Shown here piece by piece: positions 8,034-16,752 of a DNA stretch of 64,000 nucleotides (positions are counted from its first letter, which is position 1; each line of letters starts with the position of its first letter). This DNA is from Mesorhizobium loti R88b. Lineage in GTDB: Bacteria; Pseudomonadota; Alphaproteobacteria; Rhizobiales; Rhizobiaceae. The notes below the pieces were generated by a model, which saw nothing but the letters and a program-made list of their open reading frames with translations, was not told the origin of the DNA and did no database searches. The DNA is taken from the NCBI RefSeq assembly GCF_013170845.1, contig NZ_CP033367.1, positions 6,077,001-6,141,000 on the forward strand, written 5' to 3'. A program made the position numbers and the translations under genes.

Positions 8034-9689
8034 TCAAGCAGTCTCCAACCGTCCATCCACCATACGAAATATGTGATCAGCCGCACCCAGCGGCAGTGCG
8101 GCGTGCGTGGCAAGAATGACGGTGCGCCCGGCCGTTGCCGTGTTGAGATCGGCCAGGAATGCCAGCTCTGCTTCCCTGTCGAGACCCGATGTCGGCTCAT
8201 CAAAGGCGAGGATCTCCGCTTGCGACAGCAGCGTCCGCGCCAGGCAAAGACGACGTGCCTGGCCGACGGAGAGGGTTCGCCCGGTCTCGCCGACAAATGC
8301 GCTGAGCCCTTCGGGCAGCCCACGCACGAAATCCGCAAGTCGGGCACTGGCCAACGCATGCCAGAGTGCGGCGTCGCTTGCATCGGCACGGCCGATCAAA
8401 AGGTTCTCGCGGATCGTCCCCAGCACAACAGGCGAGTCCTGGCTCAACAACGAAACCTTCTTGTGTAGATCCCCCTGGGCGACGGTGCGGATGTCCGCGC
8501 CGCCGATGGAAATCGTGCCGGCCTGCGGGTCGTACAGGCGCAACAGCAGAGCAAGAACGGTCGACTTTCCCGAACCGCTCGGGCCGATGATCGCGACACG
8601 GCTACCCTGCTTCACGGACAGATCGAGGCCACGCAACACAGGGCGTCGAGGGTCATGTCCGAAGACGACGTTTTCAAAGCGCACGTCGCCGGTGGGCAAG
8701 GGCTCCGGGCGGGCGGTGTCATTGACCATCGGCCTCGCTGTCGAGATGGCCTTGAGCCTGGCGGCGGCGGCGGCGGATACGCCCAATCTCGCCACGCCAC
8801 GGACGACCGCGCCGGTTGCTTCGAAGCTGGCAATGGTGCCCAGCAGCAGACCCGCGAGCAATGGCCCGCCGATGGTTCCGGCATGAACGGCCGCAATGCC
8901 GAACCAGAGCACGCTGACCATTGCGGCACCGGCAAGCGCCTGGGTGACTGCTGCCGCCAGCGTGCCGGCCATACCCAATCGTCGGCGCGCGGAAGCGAGC
9001 CGTGCCGCCGAGCCCGCGAAGGATGCCCTCGCGGTCGCGGTTTCGCCAAAGGCGATCAGGTCAACATGACCGTCGATGCCATCCAGCACCGCGATGCGTG
9101 CGGCGGCGGACGCCTCGACCAGCTCTGTCCCCATGCGACGCGATGCCAGTACCAGCACGGCGGGCACAGCCACTATAGCGAGACCAACCAATACGCCATA
9201 TGAAACGCCTGCCGCCGGGATGAAAACCCAGAGCGCGGTCGCCATGGCCGACCCTAGCAAGAGCGCGGCGAGCATGGGACCGATAGCGACGAGAAATACG
9301 GTATCCAGCGCATCGACGTCGGCGGTCAGGCGGCTGACGAGATCGCCGTGGCGAAGGCTGCGATCGGCCAACGGCACGCGCGGAAACAGGCTGGCAAATA
9401 GCCATCCCCGCAGATCGGCAAGAAGGCGCAAGGTTGTGTCGTGCCCGAAGACCTTCTCGCCATAGCGCGACAGGATGCGAATGAAGGACAGCCCGCGTAT
9501 CAGCGAGGACGGACCAAACAGATTGAAACTCGCGGCCGCCGTCGTCAGCGCCGCGGCCGTCAGGAACCAGCCGGAGACGGAAAGAAGCGCGATGCCGGCG
9601 GCGAGCGTGATGAGCGACAACAGCAGCGTCCACGCCAGTCGTGCGGCATGGCGCTGGAACAGGGGGCGGAAGAACCAGAACGCTGTCAT
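8034..9689 (-). CDS. cydC: Heterodimeric ABC exporter subunit CydC
   Basis: A 551-aa half ABC exporter, with six membrane helices (1-300) and a nucleotide-binding domain (about 330-551). Seen: Walker A IGPSGSGKST, signature LSVGQARRLCLA, and Walker B EILAFDEPTSGLD. With CydD it exports cysteine/glutathione to the periplasm and is needed for cytochrome bd assembly. It follows cydD with a 4-base ATGA overlap. It ends 24 bp from the convergent fixK gene, leaving almost no room for a terminator. Confidence 0.93.
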   Translation of the reverse strand: MTAFWFFRPLFQRHAARLAWTLLLSLITLAAGIALLSVSGWFLTAAALTTAAASFNLFGPSSLIRGLSFIRILSRYGEKVFGHDTTLRLLADLRGWLFASLFPRVPLADRSLRHGDLVSRLTADVDALDTVFLVAIGPMLAALLLGSAMATALWVFIPAAGVSYGVLVGLAIVAVPAVLVLASRRMGTELVEASAAARIAVLDGIDGHVDLIAFGETATARASFAGSAARLASARRRLGMAGTLAAAVTQALAGAAMVSVLWFGIAAVHAGTIGGPLLAGLLLGTIASFEATGAVVRGVARLGVSAAAAARLKAISTARPMVNDTARPEPLPTGDVRFENVVFGHDPRRPVLRGLDLSVKQGSRVAIIGPSGSGKSTVLALLLRLYDPQAGTISIGGADIRTVAQGDLHKKVSLLSQDSPVVLGTIRENLLIGRADASDAALWHALASARLADFVRGLPEGLSAFVGETGRTLSVGQARRLCLARTLLSQAEILAFDEPTSGLDREAELAFLADLNTATAGRTVILATHAALPLGAADHIFRMVDGRLETA

Positions 9690-11458
9690 GCCACGCTCCT
9701 CAATGCCACTGGCGGCCGTGCGGCCCGCACATGCGGCCCCGGCAGGACCTTGGCCCCGACAATCCTGTAGACGCCGTCCATTCGCGCGGCGACGGCCGCC
9801 GAATGGGTTGCGACGATCATCGTCCGGCCGACGGCGAAGGCCATCAGGGCATCGAGCACCTGAGACTCGGTCTCGGCATCGAGATGCGCGGTTGGCTCAT
9901 CGAGAAGGATGAGCCCGGGATCGCGCAGGAAAATCCGGGCGAGCGCCACGCGATGCGCCTCTCCACCTGAAAGCCCGATCCCGCCCTCCCCGATCAGCGT
10001 ATCGAGCCGATCCGGCAACGCGCTCGCGAAAGGCAGCACCGCGGCGCGCCGGGCGGCTTCGTGCACTTTGGCATCGCAAGCGGATCGACAGCCCAGCCTG
10101 ATGTTCTCGGCGATGGTGCCATGGAACAGGCGCGGTCGCTGGCCAAGAAAGGCAACGCGCGTCCGCAGTTCAGGCTCGGCAATGTCAGCAAGGCCCTGAC
10201 CGTCAAGCCGGATCCTGCCCTCGAAAGCCCGCATGCGGGCAACGGCCTCGAGCAGCGTCGACTTGCCGATGCCGCTCTCGCCCACCAGCGCCACATGCCG
10301 TCCGGCGGGGATCAGGAGCGACGTTTTGTCGATGACAAGACGGCGAGAGTCCGGGATGCGCAAGGTAATGCTGTTCATATCCACGGTGATTGGCGCGGCT
10401 GAATGGGTGTTGGAAGTCGGCTGAAGGATTGCTTGGGGGACAGCGAATTCCGGCAAGCCGTCGAACTGCCTGGCCAGTTCGCCCACGGCCGCCTTGGCGG
10501 CAGCACGGTCATGATAGTGCGCCGCCAGCAGTCGCAATGGCTGATAGACCTCCGGCGCCATCAGCAGGCAGAACAAACCCGACTGAAGCGTCAGCACCGA
10601 GAAGCGAAGATCGACGAAGCCGAGGAAAGTCAGGCCGACATACAACGCCACGCCTGCTACTCCGAGCGCTGCGAAAAACTCCAGGACCGCGGACGACAGG
10701 AAGGCGATCTTGAGGACAGCCAGGGTGCGCAAGCGTAAGCCCTCGCTCGCAGCCATAACCGCGCGGGTCTCGCTTTCGGCTCGGCCAAAAAGCTTCAGGG
10801 TGACGATGGCGCGCAAGCGATCGGCGAACAGGCCGGACAGACGCGTAAACGCTTCGGCTTGCGCCCGGCTGGCGGCTTCGGCGCCCCAGCCGACCAATGC
10901 CATGAAAAGCGGAATCATCGGTGCGGTGACAAGAAAGAGCAGGCCCACGACCCAGTCGAAGGGCAGAACCATGACGGCGAAGGCGAGCGGCAAGATCGCC
11001 GCCTGCACCATCGCCGGCAGGAAGCGGACAAGAAATCCATCCAGGGCCTCGATCTGGTCGATGATCGCCGAGCTCAGTGCTCCTGACGACCGGGCGGCCG
11101 CCCAGTCGGGCCTGTGATCCAGCAGGGTCGCGTGAAACGCCGATCGCAGAAAGAACTTGATGCGCTCGGCGGCCACGATGCCGCAGCGTTCCGCGACGAT
11201 CGCAAGCCCGATACGAACGGCGAAGAGGCTGGCAACGCCAAGCACGGGCGTCAGCAGGGCATGCGGCGAAGCGCCTTCAACGATCGCACGATGCAGAACC
11301 GAGGCAAGCAGATAGGCCTGCCCGACCAGCAGCAGGCCCGAGATCAGGGGCAGTGTGATCGCGACAACCACCGGCGCGCGCGCATGCCGCCACAGACGCA
11401 TCATCCAGCGCCCCTGGTCACGGATAGCGTCGACTTGCGTTGAATCTGTCTGCTGCAT
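9686..11458 (-). CDS. cydD: Heterodimeric ABC exporter subunit CydD
   Basis: A 590-aa half ABC exporter with an N-terminal membrane domain and a C-terminal ATPase. Seen: Walker A VGESGIGKST, signature GLSGGEAHRVALAR, and Walker B LILLDEPTAHLD. Two starts are possible, the ATGs at 11485 and 11458. I prefer 11458: it has AGGA about eight bases upstream and gives the usual CydD length. The FixK box centred at 11528 would also put transcription near 11487, at or beyond the longer start. The open frame continues into cydA but that part is not coding. It is divergent from cydABX and probably controlled from the same box. Confidence 0.93.
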   Translation of the reverse strand: MQQTDSTQVDAIRDQGRWMMRLWRHARAPVVVAITLPLISGLLLVGQAYLLASVLHRAIVEGASPHALLTPVLGVASLFAVRIGLAIVAERCGIVAAERIKFFLRSAFHATLLDHRPDWAAARSSGALSSAIIDQIEALDGFLVRFLPAMVQAAILPLAFAVMVLPFDWVVGLLFLVTAPMIPLFMALVGWGAEAASRAQAEAFTRLSGLFADRLRAIVTLKLFGRAESETRAVMAASEGLRLRTLAVLKIAFLSSAVLEFFAALGVAGVALYVGLTFLGFVDLRFSVLTLQSGLFCLLMAPEVYQPLRLLAAHYHDRAAAKAAVGELARQFDGLPEFAVPQAILQPTSNTHSAAPITVDMNSITLRIPDSRRLVIDKTSLLIPAGRHVALVGESGIGKSTLLEAVARMRAFEGRIRLDGQGLADIAEPELRTRVAFLGQRPRLFHGTIAENIRLGCRSACDAKVHEAARRAAVLPFASALPDRLDTLIGEGGIGLSGGEAHRVALARIFLRDPGLILLDEPTAHLDAETESQVLDALMAFAVGRTMIVATHSAAVAARMDGVYRIVGAKVLPGPHVRAARPPVALRSVA

Positions 11459-11521
11459 TCCGTTTGTCCTGATGTCGCGGCGCATGTCGTTAGCTCTTGC
11501 CCGCAGGCGCGCCTGATCGCT

Positions 11522-11535
11522 TTGATCGAAATCAA
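11522..11535. promoter_or_regulatory. FixK/FNR box in the cydD/cydA divergent promoter region
   Basis: TTGATCGAAATCAA matches TTGAT-N4-ATCAA exactly. The box centre lies about 80 bp before the cydA ATG and about 70 bp before the cydD ATG. A class II arrangement therefore fits both directions, with leaders of about 40 and 30 nt. Together with the box at 3680 it shares the extended context CTTTGATCG..ATCAATGC. This indicates FixK control of cytochrome bd and its exporter. Confidence 0.88.
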
Positions 11536-11608
11536 TGCCGGCCCCATCGCCACGGCCTAGCTGAGGAGACGCCCGGCAACCGGCCGGCATCAATCGGGAC
11601 AGGCAGGC

Positions 11609-13192
11609 ATGATCGATTTCACCGTTGTCGACCTTTCGCGGCTGCAGTTCGCGGCCACCGCGATGTACCATTTTCTGTTCGTGCCGCTGACGCTCGGCCT
11701 TTCCTTCCTGATGGCCATCATGGAGAGCGTCTATGTCATGACAGGCCGCGATATCTGGCGGCGCATGACACTGTTCTGGGGCACGCTGTTCGGCATCAAT
11801 TTCGCCATGGGCGTCGCCACCGGCATTGTGATGGAATTCCAGTTCGGCATGAACTGGAGCTATTACAGCCACTATGTCGGCGACGTTTTCGGCGCACCGC
11901 TCGCCGTCGAAGGGCTGATGGCCTTCTTCCTCGAGGCGACCTTCATCGGCCTGTTCTTCTTCGGATGGGACAGACTGTCGAGGGTCGGCCACCTCGCGGT
12001 CACCTGGCTGGTCGCGCTCGGAGCCAATTTCTCGGCTCTATGGATCCTGATCGCCAATGGCTGGATGCAGAACCCGGTCGGCTCCGTCTTCAACCCTGAT
12101 ACGATGCGGATGGAGGTCACCGACTTCATGGCCGTGATCTTTAATCCGGTGGCGCAAGCCAAATTCGTCCACACGGTGAGCGCTGGCTACACCACCGGCG
12201 CCATGTTCATGATGGCCATCAGCGCATTCTTCCTTTTGCGTGGAAAGCATATCGAGCTCGCCAAGCGATCCATGGTGGTCGCGGCCAGCTTCGGCCTCGC
12301 CTCGGCGCTATCGGTCGTCGTGCTTGGTGACGAGAGCGGCTATGTCGCCACCGAACAGCAGAAGATGAAGATCGCCGCGCTTGAGGCCATGTGGGACACG
12401 GAACCCGCGCCGGCCAGCCTCACGCTCTTTGCCATTCCCGGCAAGGACGGCAACCGGTTCGAGGTCAAGATCCCTTGGGTTCTGGGCCTGGTCACCACGC
12501 GCAGCCTCAACACCGAACTCCCCGGCATCCATCAGCTCGTCGATCACGCCGAACAACGCATCCGCAACGGCATCGTCGCATCGGCCGATCTCGACGCGAT
12601 CCGCAAGAACCCTGCCGATACGGTGGCGCGCGCGGACTTCGCGCAGAATTGGCACGATCTTGGCTATGCGCTTCTGCTCAAGCGCTACCGCGACGATGTG
12701 CAGACTGCAACGTCCGAGGACATCCGCAAGGCCGCGCTCGATACAATTCCGGACGTCGCTACCCTGTTCTGGAGCTTCCGGATCATGGTCGGGCTCGGCT
12801 TCTACATGATCCTGTTCTTCGCCACCGCCTTCCTGCTGAGCGCCCGCAACAAGCTCGGCGAGAACCGCATGCTGCTCAGGATCGCGCTGTTCAGCCTGCC
12901 AGTCCCCTGGATCGCGATCGAGTCCGGCTGGCTGGTGGCGGAATATGGCCGGCAGCCCTGGGCGATCGAAGGTGTGCTTCCCACCTTCTACGCCGCGTCG
13001 GGGCTGACGTTGACAGACCTCGCAATCAGCCTGGGTTTCTTCCTGACGCTCTACACCAGCCTTCTGATCGTCATGGTCATCCTGATGGTCAAGACCATCA
13101 AGGCCGGCCCCAGCCAGCAAGATGTCATCACCGATGGCGCGGATGGCGCGATCCAAATCCCCCAGGGCGCATTCGCCCATCCCGAACGCTGA
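11609..13192 (+). CDS. cydA: Cytochrome bd ubiquinol oxidase subunit I
   Basis: A 527-aa polytopic membrane subunit of the bd-type quinol oxidase. Haem ligands are visible at H21 (MYHFLFVPLT), H188 (KFVHTVSAGY) and M393 (FRIMVGLG), equivalent to E. coli H19, H186 and M393. The GRQPW motif (EYGRQPWAIEGV) and a long quinol-binding Q-loop (about 250-380) are present, so it resembles the E. coli long-loop form. The high O2 affinity of this enzyme suits the neighbouring FixLJK circuit. It is the first gene of cydABX. Confidence 0.96.
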   Translation: MIDFTVVDLSRLQFAATAMYHFLFVPLTLGLSFLMAIMESVYVMTGRDIWRRMTLFWGTLFGINFAMGVATGIVMEFQFGMNWSYYSHYVGDVFGAPLAVEGLMAFFLEATFIGLFFFGWDRLSRVGHLAVTWLVALGANFSALWILIANGWMQNPVGSVFNPDTMRMEVTDFMAVIFNPVAQAKFVHTVSAGYTTGAMFMMAISAFFLLRGKHIELAKRSMVVAASFGLASALSVVVLGDESGYVATEQQKMKIAALEAMWDTEPAPASLTLFAIPGKDGNRFEVKIPWVLGLVTTRSLNTELPGIHQLVDHAEQRIRNGIVASADLDAIRKNPADTVARADFAQNWHDLGYALLLKRYRDDVQTATSEDIRKAALDTIPDVATLFWSFRIMVGLGFYMILFFATAFLLSARNKLGENRMLLRIALFSLPVPWIAIESGWLVAEYGRQPWAIEGVLPTFYAASGLTLTDLAISLGFFLTLYTSLLIVMVILMVKTIKAGPSQQDVITDGADGAIQIPQGAFAHPER

Positions 13193-13209
13193 GCGAGGAG
13201 CACGCAACC

Positions 13210-14358
13210 ATGAACACGATCCCCCTCGATTACGAAACCCTCAGGCTGATCTGGTGGCTTCTGCTCGGCGTCCTCCTCATCGGTTTTGCCGTCATGGACG
13301 GTTACGATCTTGGCGTCGGCGCGCTTCTGCCGTTCGTCGCCCGCTCCGATGATGAAAGGCGCGTCCTGATCAACCTGCTCGGCCCGACCTGGGAAGGCAA
13401 CCAGGTCTGGCTTGTGCTCGGTGGTGGCGCCATCTTCGCAGCCTGGCCGGCACTCTATGCCGCGTCCTTCTCCGGCTTCTATCTGGCGATGATCACAGTG
13501 CTGCTGGCGCTGATATTGCGACCGGTCGCATTCAAGTTCCGCGGCAAGATCAAGGGTCCGCGCTGGCGCGCTACCTGGGACTGGGCACTGTTCATCGGCG
13601 GCTTCGTGCCGGCGCTGATCTTCGGTGTCGCGGTCGGCAATGTCCTGCTTGGTGTCCCTTTCAACCTCGATGCCACACTCAGGCCCTCTTACGCCGGAAA
13701 CTTCTTCGGCCTGTTGCGGCCCTTCGCGCTGGTGTCCGGTCTGCTCAGCGTCGCCATGCTGGTGACGCACGGCGCCGTTATCATCGCGGCGCGAACCGAA
13801 GGCATGGTCGCCCTGCGGGCAAGGGTCTATGGCCGCTATGCCGCTGTCGCCAGCATCGTGCTGTTCGCTCTTGCAGGACTATGGGTGTCGTTCTTGATGG
13901 ACGGCTATGTGGTCACCAGCGTGCAGGATCCGCTCGGTCCATCGAATCCGCTCAACAAAATTGTGACGACGAGCACCGGCGCATGGCTCGCCAACTATGG
14001 TGCCCATCCGTGGATGATCATGGCGCCCGCCCTCGGACTGCTGGGCCCGGTCGTCGCCTATCTCGGTTTGAAGGGCCATGCCTGGAAAACGTCCCTTCTC
14101 GGCAGCACCCTGGCCATCGTCGGCATCATCTCAACGGCCGGCCTGTCGCTGTTTCCCTTCCTGCTGCCGAGCTCAATCAATCCCAATGCAAGCCTGACAG
14201 TCTGGGATGCGTCCTCCAGCCACCTGACCCTGTTCGTCATGTTGTTGGCGACCATCGTCTTCCTGCCGCTCATCATCGCCTACACCGCATGGGTCTACCG
14301 CGTCATGCGCGGCACCGTCACGGCCACCTCGATTGGCCGCAACCCGAACGCCTACTGA
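13210..14358 (+). CDS. cydB: Cytochrome bd ubiquinol oxidase subunit II
   Basis: A 382-aa membrane subunit of cytochrome bd. The N-terminus has the family pattern TLRLIWWLLLGVLLIGFAVM followed by DGYDLGVGALLPF. Further family segments are GPTWEGNQVWL and FSGFYLAM. The ATG at 13210 lies 17 bp after the cydA stop, preceded by GAGGAG. An open frame extends upstream through cydA but is not coding there. Cotranscription with cydA and cydX is expected. Confidence 0.95.
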   Translation: MNTIPLDYETLRLIWWLLLGVLLIGFAVMDGYDLGVGALLPFVARSDDERRVLINLLGPTWEGNQVWLVLGGGAIFAAWPALYAASFSGFYLAMITVLLALILRPVAFKFRGKIKGPRWRATWDWALFIGGFVPALIFGVAVGNVLLGVPFNLDATLRPSYAGNFFGLLRPFALVSGLLSVAMLVTHGAVIIAARTEGMVALRARVYGRYAAVASIVLFALAGLWVSFLMDGYVVTSVQDPLGPSNPLNKIVTTSTGAWLANYGAHPWMIMAPALGLLGPVVAYLGLKGHAWKTSLLGSTLAIVGIISTAGLSLFPFLLPSSINPNASLTVWDASSSHLTLFVMLLATIVFLPLIIAYTAWVYRVMRGTVTATSIGRNPNAY

Positions 14359-14372
14359 AGGATTTGAAAATC

Positions 14373-14516
14373 ATGTGGTATTTTTCCTGGATCCTCGGGG
14401 TCGGTCTCGCCTGCTCGTTCGCCATCCTCAACGCCATGTGGTTCGAGATGCGTGAGGACCGCCGCACTGTAGCCGTGCAAGCGGCCAGACCCGGCATAGG
14501 CGGCCACGATCGATGA
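14373..14516 (+). CDS. cydX: Cytochrome bd small subunit CydX
   Basis: A 47-aa single-helix protein starting MWYFSWILGVGLACSFAILN, the pattern of CydX subunits that stabilise the haem site of cytochrome bd. AAGGA lies about ten bases before the ATG at 14373, and the gene follows cydB by 14 bp. Its tail (after about residue 30) is polar and variable, as in other CydX proteins. It is easily missed because of its size. Confidence 0.92.
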   Translation: MWYFSWILGVGLACSFAILNAMWFEMREDRRTVAVQAARPGIGGHDR

Positions 14517-14578
14517 GCGCGCCAATGACCAACACCGACCAATCAGGAAATTCTGCAGGACGTTTGAAGGAACCGAAC

Positions 14579-15285
14579 ATGCAAGTCGAGGCAATCATGA
14601 CCTTACCAGTCGTAGGGATCGAACCATCGGCGTCGATCGCCGATGCGGCAAGGCTGATGATCTCCAGGAAAATCAGCGGCCTTCCTGTCATTCGCAGCGA
14701 CGGCGCTCTGGTTGGGATTGTCAGCGAGGGCGATTTTCTCCGCCGGGAGAACTGGGCACGAAACGCAAGCGTTCGCGTTGGCTCGAATTTCTTGTCAGCC
14801 CCGGAAAAGTCGCCGACGAATATGTCCACGCCAATGGACGTCGGATTGAAGAGGTGATGTCGGACCGCGTCGTCACGACGACCCGTGATGCATCCCTTGA
14901 AGATGTCGTCGAACTGATGACACGCCACCATGTCAAACGCCTTCCGGTGGTTGAAGGCGGGAAAGTAGTCGGCATCATCGCTCGCTCCGACCTGCTGCGT
15001 GCATTGCTTCGCGTCCTGCCGATTTCGGATTCGTCAGGCGTGGGCGACGACCAGATCCGCCAGAACATAGTCACCGAACTGGCTGGTCAAATCTGGTCCG
15101 GCACCAGCATGATCCACGTCAATGTAGACAAAGGTATCGCCGAACTGAGCGGAGCAATCTTTGACGAACGCGAGCGTCTGGCGGCTCGTGTCGCAGCCGA
15201 AAATGTCGTGGGAGTCAAAGCGGTGACGGATCACCTTTTCTGGGTTGAGCCCCTGTCCGGCATAGTGGTCGATCCGTCGGCTTAA
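14579..15285 (+). pseudogene. CBS-domain plus BON-domain protein, frameshifted
   Basis: A two-CBS (adenine-nucleotide-sensing) plus BON protein split by a single-base frameshift. The first CBS domain starts at the ATG at 14579, with GAAGGA seven bases upstream. It reads correctly through VGIVSEGDFLRR and loses the frame at about 14741-14752. In the next frame the missing piece is plain: ELGTKRKRSRWLEFLVSPGK and on to the second CBS domain (DRVVTTTRDASL, HVKRLPVVEGGKVVGI) and the BON domain, ending at 15285. The remaining reading is intact, so the lesion is recent, or is a sequencing error. An upstream ATG at 14513 overlaps the cydX stop but lacks a good ribosome site. Such CBS-BON genes often lie beside microaerobic genes. 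Confidence 0.8.
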
Positions 15286-15473
15286 GAAGCGCCCCTATGG
15301 AATGGAGCCAACGTTCCGCGACGCTCCCATCCGCGAAAAGCTCGCCTGCCGAGCGAGAAGACTTTGGTGTCTGTGCGCCAATTCAGATTGCCGCCGCAGT
15401 ATTCCGTGCTTGTAGGCTACCCGCTGTTCAACCAGCGAGTCCGGGGCAAAGCGTCTGTCTGACGGGCCGCAGC

Positions 15474-16379
15474 TTAGCCGCCACCGCCCATGGTCACGGA
15501 CATAAAGGCCCGGAATGCGGCCGCCGCCGGGCCGATCGGTCTGTCACGCGACCATGCAAGGCCGACATCCATACTGGGGATCGGCTCGACAAGCCGGCGC
15601 ACTTCGATGCGCTGCCCCTCCAGGGACCATGGTCGATAAACCATGTCGGACAGGACAGTGACTCCCATGCCGGCAGCCACGAGCGAACGCACGGCCTCGA
15701 CCGAACTGGTCGTGAGGACCGGGCGGAGCGAAAGCCCCGCGGCATCCCAGTAACGGGCGGCCGTCGTTCGCGCCTCGTCCACCGTCAGCATGACATAATC
15801 TTCCGCCGCCACGTCAGCGAGGCTGATTTCCGGCCGCCCGAGCAAATGATGATCTGCCGAAAGCCAGAGCCGGCGGTTCGACCGCATCAAGACCTCCTGC
15901 GCCAACTCCTCGGTGTGCGCCAGGTTGGACACCAGCATCACAGCCATGTCGATCTCCCCGCTCATCAAGCCGCTTTCGAGAGCGTCGCGGGGCAGTTCCA
16001 ACACCTCGACCTCGATCTGGGGATAGGTCTTCCGGAACCGTGCGTAGTGGCGCGACATGTAGTATCCGACGACGGTGTAGGTCATGCCCAGCCGCAGCTT
16101 GCCCGCCAGACCCTTCCGGTCGCGCAACGGGCTTCGGACAGCGGCCGCGACAGCGCCGGTGATAATACGCGCGTGGTCAAGAAACCGCGCGCCCTCCATC
16201 GTCAACCTTACGCCAGCGTGGTTGCGCTCCAGAAGCCGTACGCCCAGGTCAGCCTCCAGCGTCTTTATCGCCGCGGTGACCGCCGATTGTGAGATGTTGA
16301 GTTCCACCGCGGCATGACTGACCTGTCCGCTCTCCGCGGTTGCGATGAAATAATCGAGCTGTTTCAAGGTGATGGTCAT
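15474..16379 (-). CDS. LysR-family transcriptional regulator
   Basis: A 301-aa LysR regulator. The N-terminal winged helix (LKQLDYFIATAESGQVSHAA, then SQSAVTAAIKTLEADLG) is followed by a periplasmic-binding-type effector domain (about 90-300). The start is the ATG at 16379, with GGAG about six bases upstream; the frame is open further but without support. LysR genes usually face the gene they control. Here the upstream side holds only the repeat at 16477-16636 and then the end of a convergent polysaccharide gene, so the partner gene is absent. The inducer is unknown. The 188 bp between its end and the CBS-BON gene show nothing I recognise. Confidence 0.88.
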   Translation of the reverse strand: MTITLKQLDYFIATAESGQVSHAAVELNISQSAVTAAIKTLEADLGVRLLERNHAGVRLTMEGARFLDHARIITGAVAAAVRSPLRDRKGLAGKLRLGMTYTVVGYYMSRHYARFRKTYPQIEVEVLELPRDALESGLMSGEIDMAVMLVSNLAHTEELAQEVLMRSNRRLWLSADHHLLGRPEISLADVAAEDYVMLTVDEARTTAARYWDAAGLSLRPVLTTSSVEAVRSLVAAGMGVTVLSDMVYRPWSLEGQRIEVRRLVEPIPSMDVGLAWSRDRPIGPAAAAFRAFMSVTMGGGG

Positions 16380-16450
16380 GGCGCACTCCGGCCCAGAACC
16401 ATTTAAACAGCATATAACTCTTTGAAATTGCTGGCAAAATATTTTTCGTC

Positions 16451-16636
16451 GCTGCGAAAAGACCGACACTAGAACAGTCAAAAAATTACACTTTTGATTT
16501 TAAGGGGAAAATCGTCGCAAAAAATATTTTGAGGTTTCACCAACTATCGGGACCAGTCGGGCGATTTTTGCATCTGATGGCATCGGACCACGCACCCGAC
16601 TCCGTTCAAAAGTACCGTCACCGATCCATATCACGC
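16451..16636. repeat. Direct repeat, left copy, flanking the polysaccharide block
   Basis: The main repeat (16477-16636) resembles 38841-39001 in the same orientation, with roughly 75-85% identity by eye. It contains two palindromes kept in both copies: GATTTT-N6-AAAATC at 16496-16513, and CAAAAAATATTTTG at 16518-16531. In the other copy the second palindrome is CGAAAAATATTTCG, a paired change that keeps the symmetry. At 16451-16472 lies a fragment (GCTGCGAAAAGACCGACACT) that matches the right end of the other copy, so the left site may be a partial tandem. The whole gene-free stretch is 16380-16752; the rest of it holds nothing I recognise. Confidence 0.75.
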
Positions 16637-16752
16637 ATAGAAGGCGGACACTCTCGCGAGCAAGCGGCAACGTGGCCAGAAGCTGGATAGGAGGAACCGC
16701 TATATCACCATCCTGTCGCGCGAGAATTCGCAACACTCACGCTACGAGTGGC

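Noticed and set aside
11459..11992. N-terminal extension of CydD into cydA
   Set aside because: The frame is open, but the part beyond 11485 overlaps the start of cydA and lacks hydrophobic or conserved sequence; better ATGs with ribosome sites lie at 11458 and 11485.
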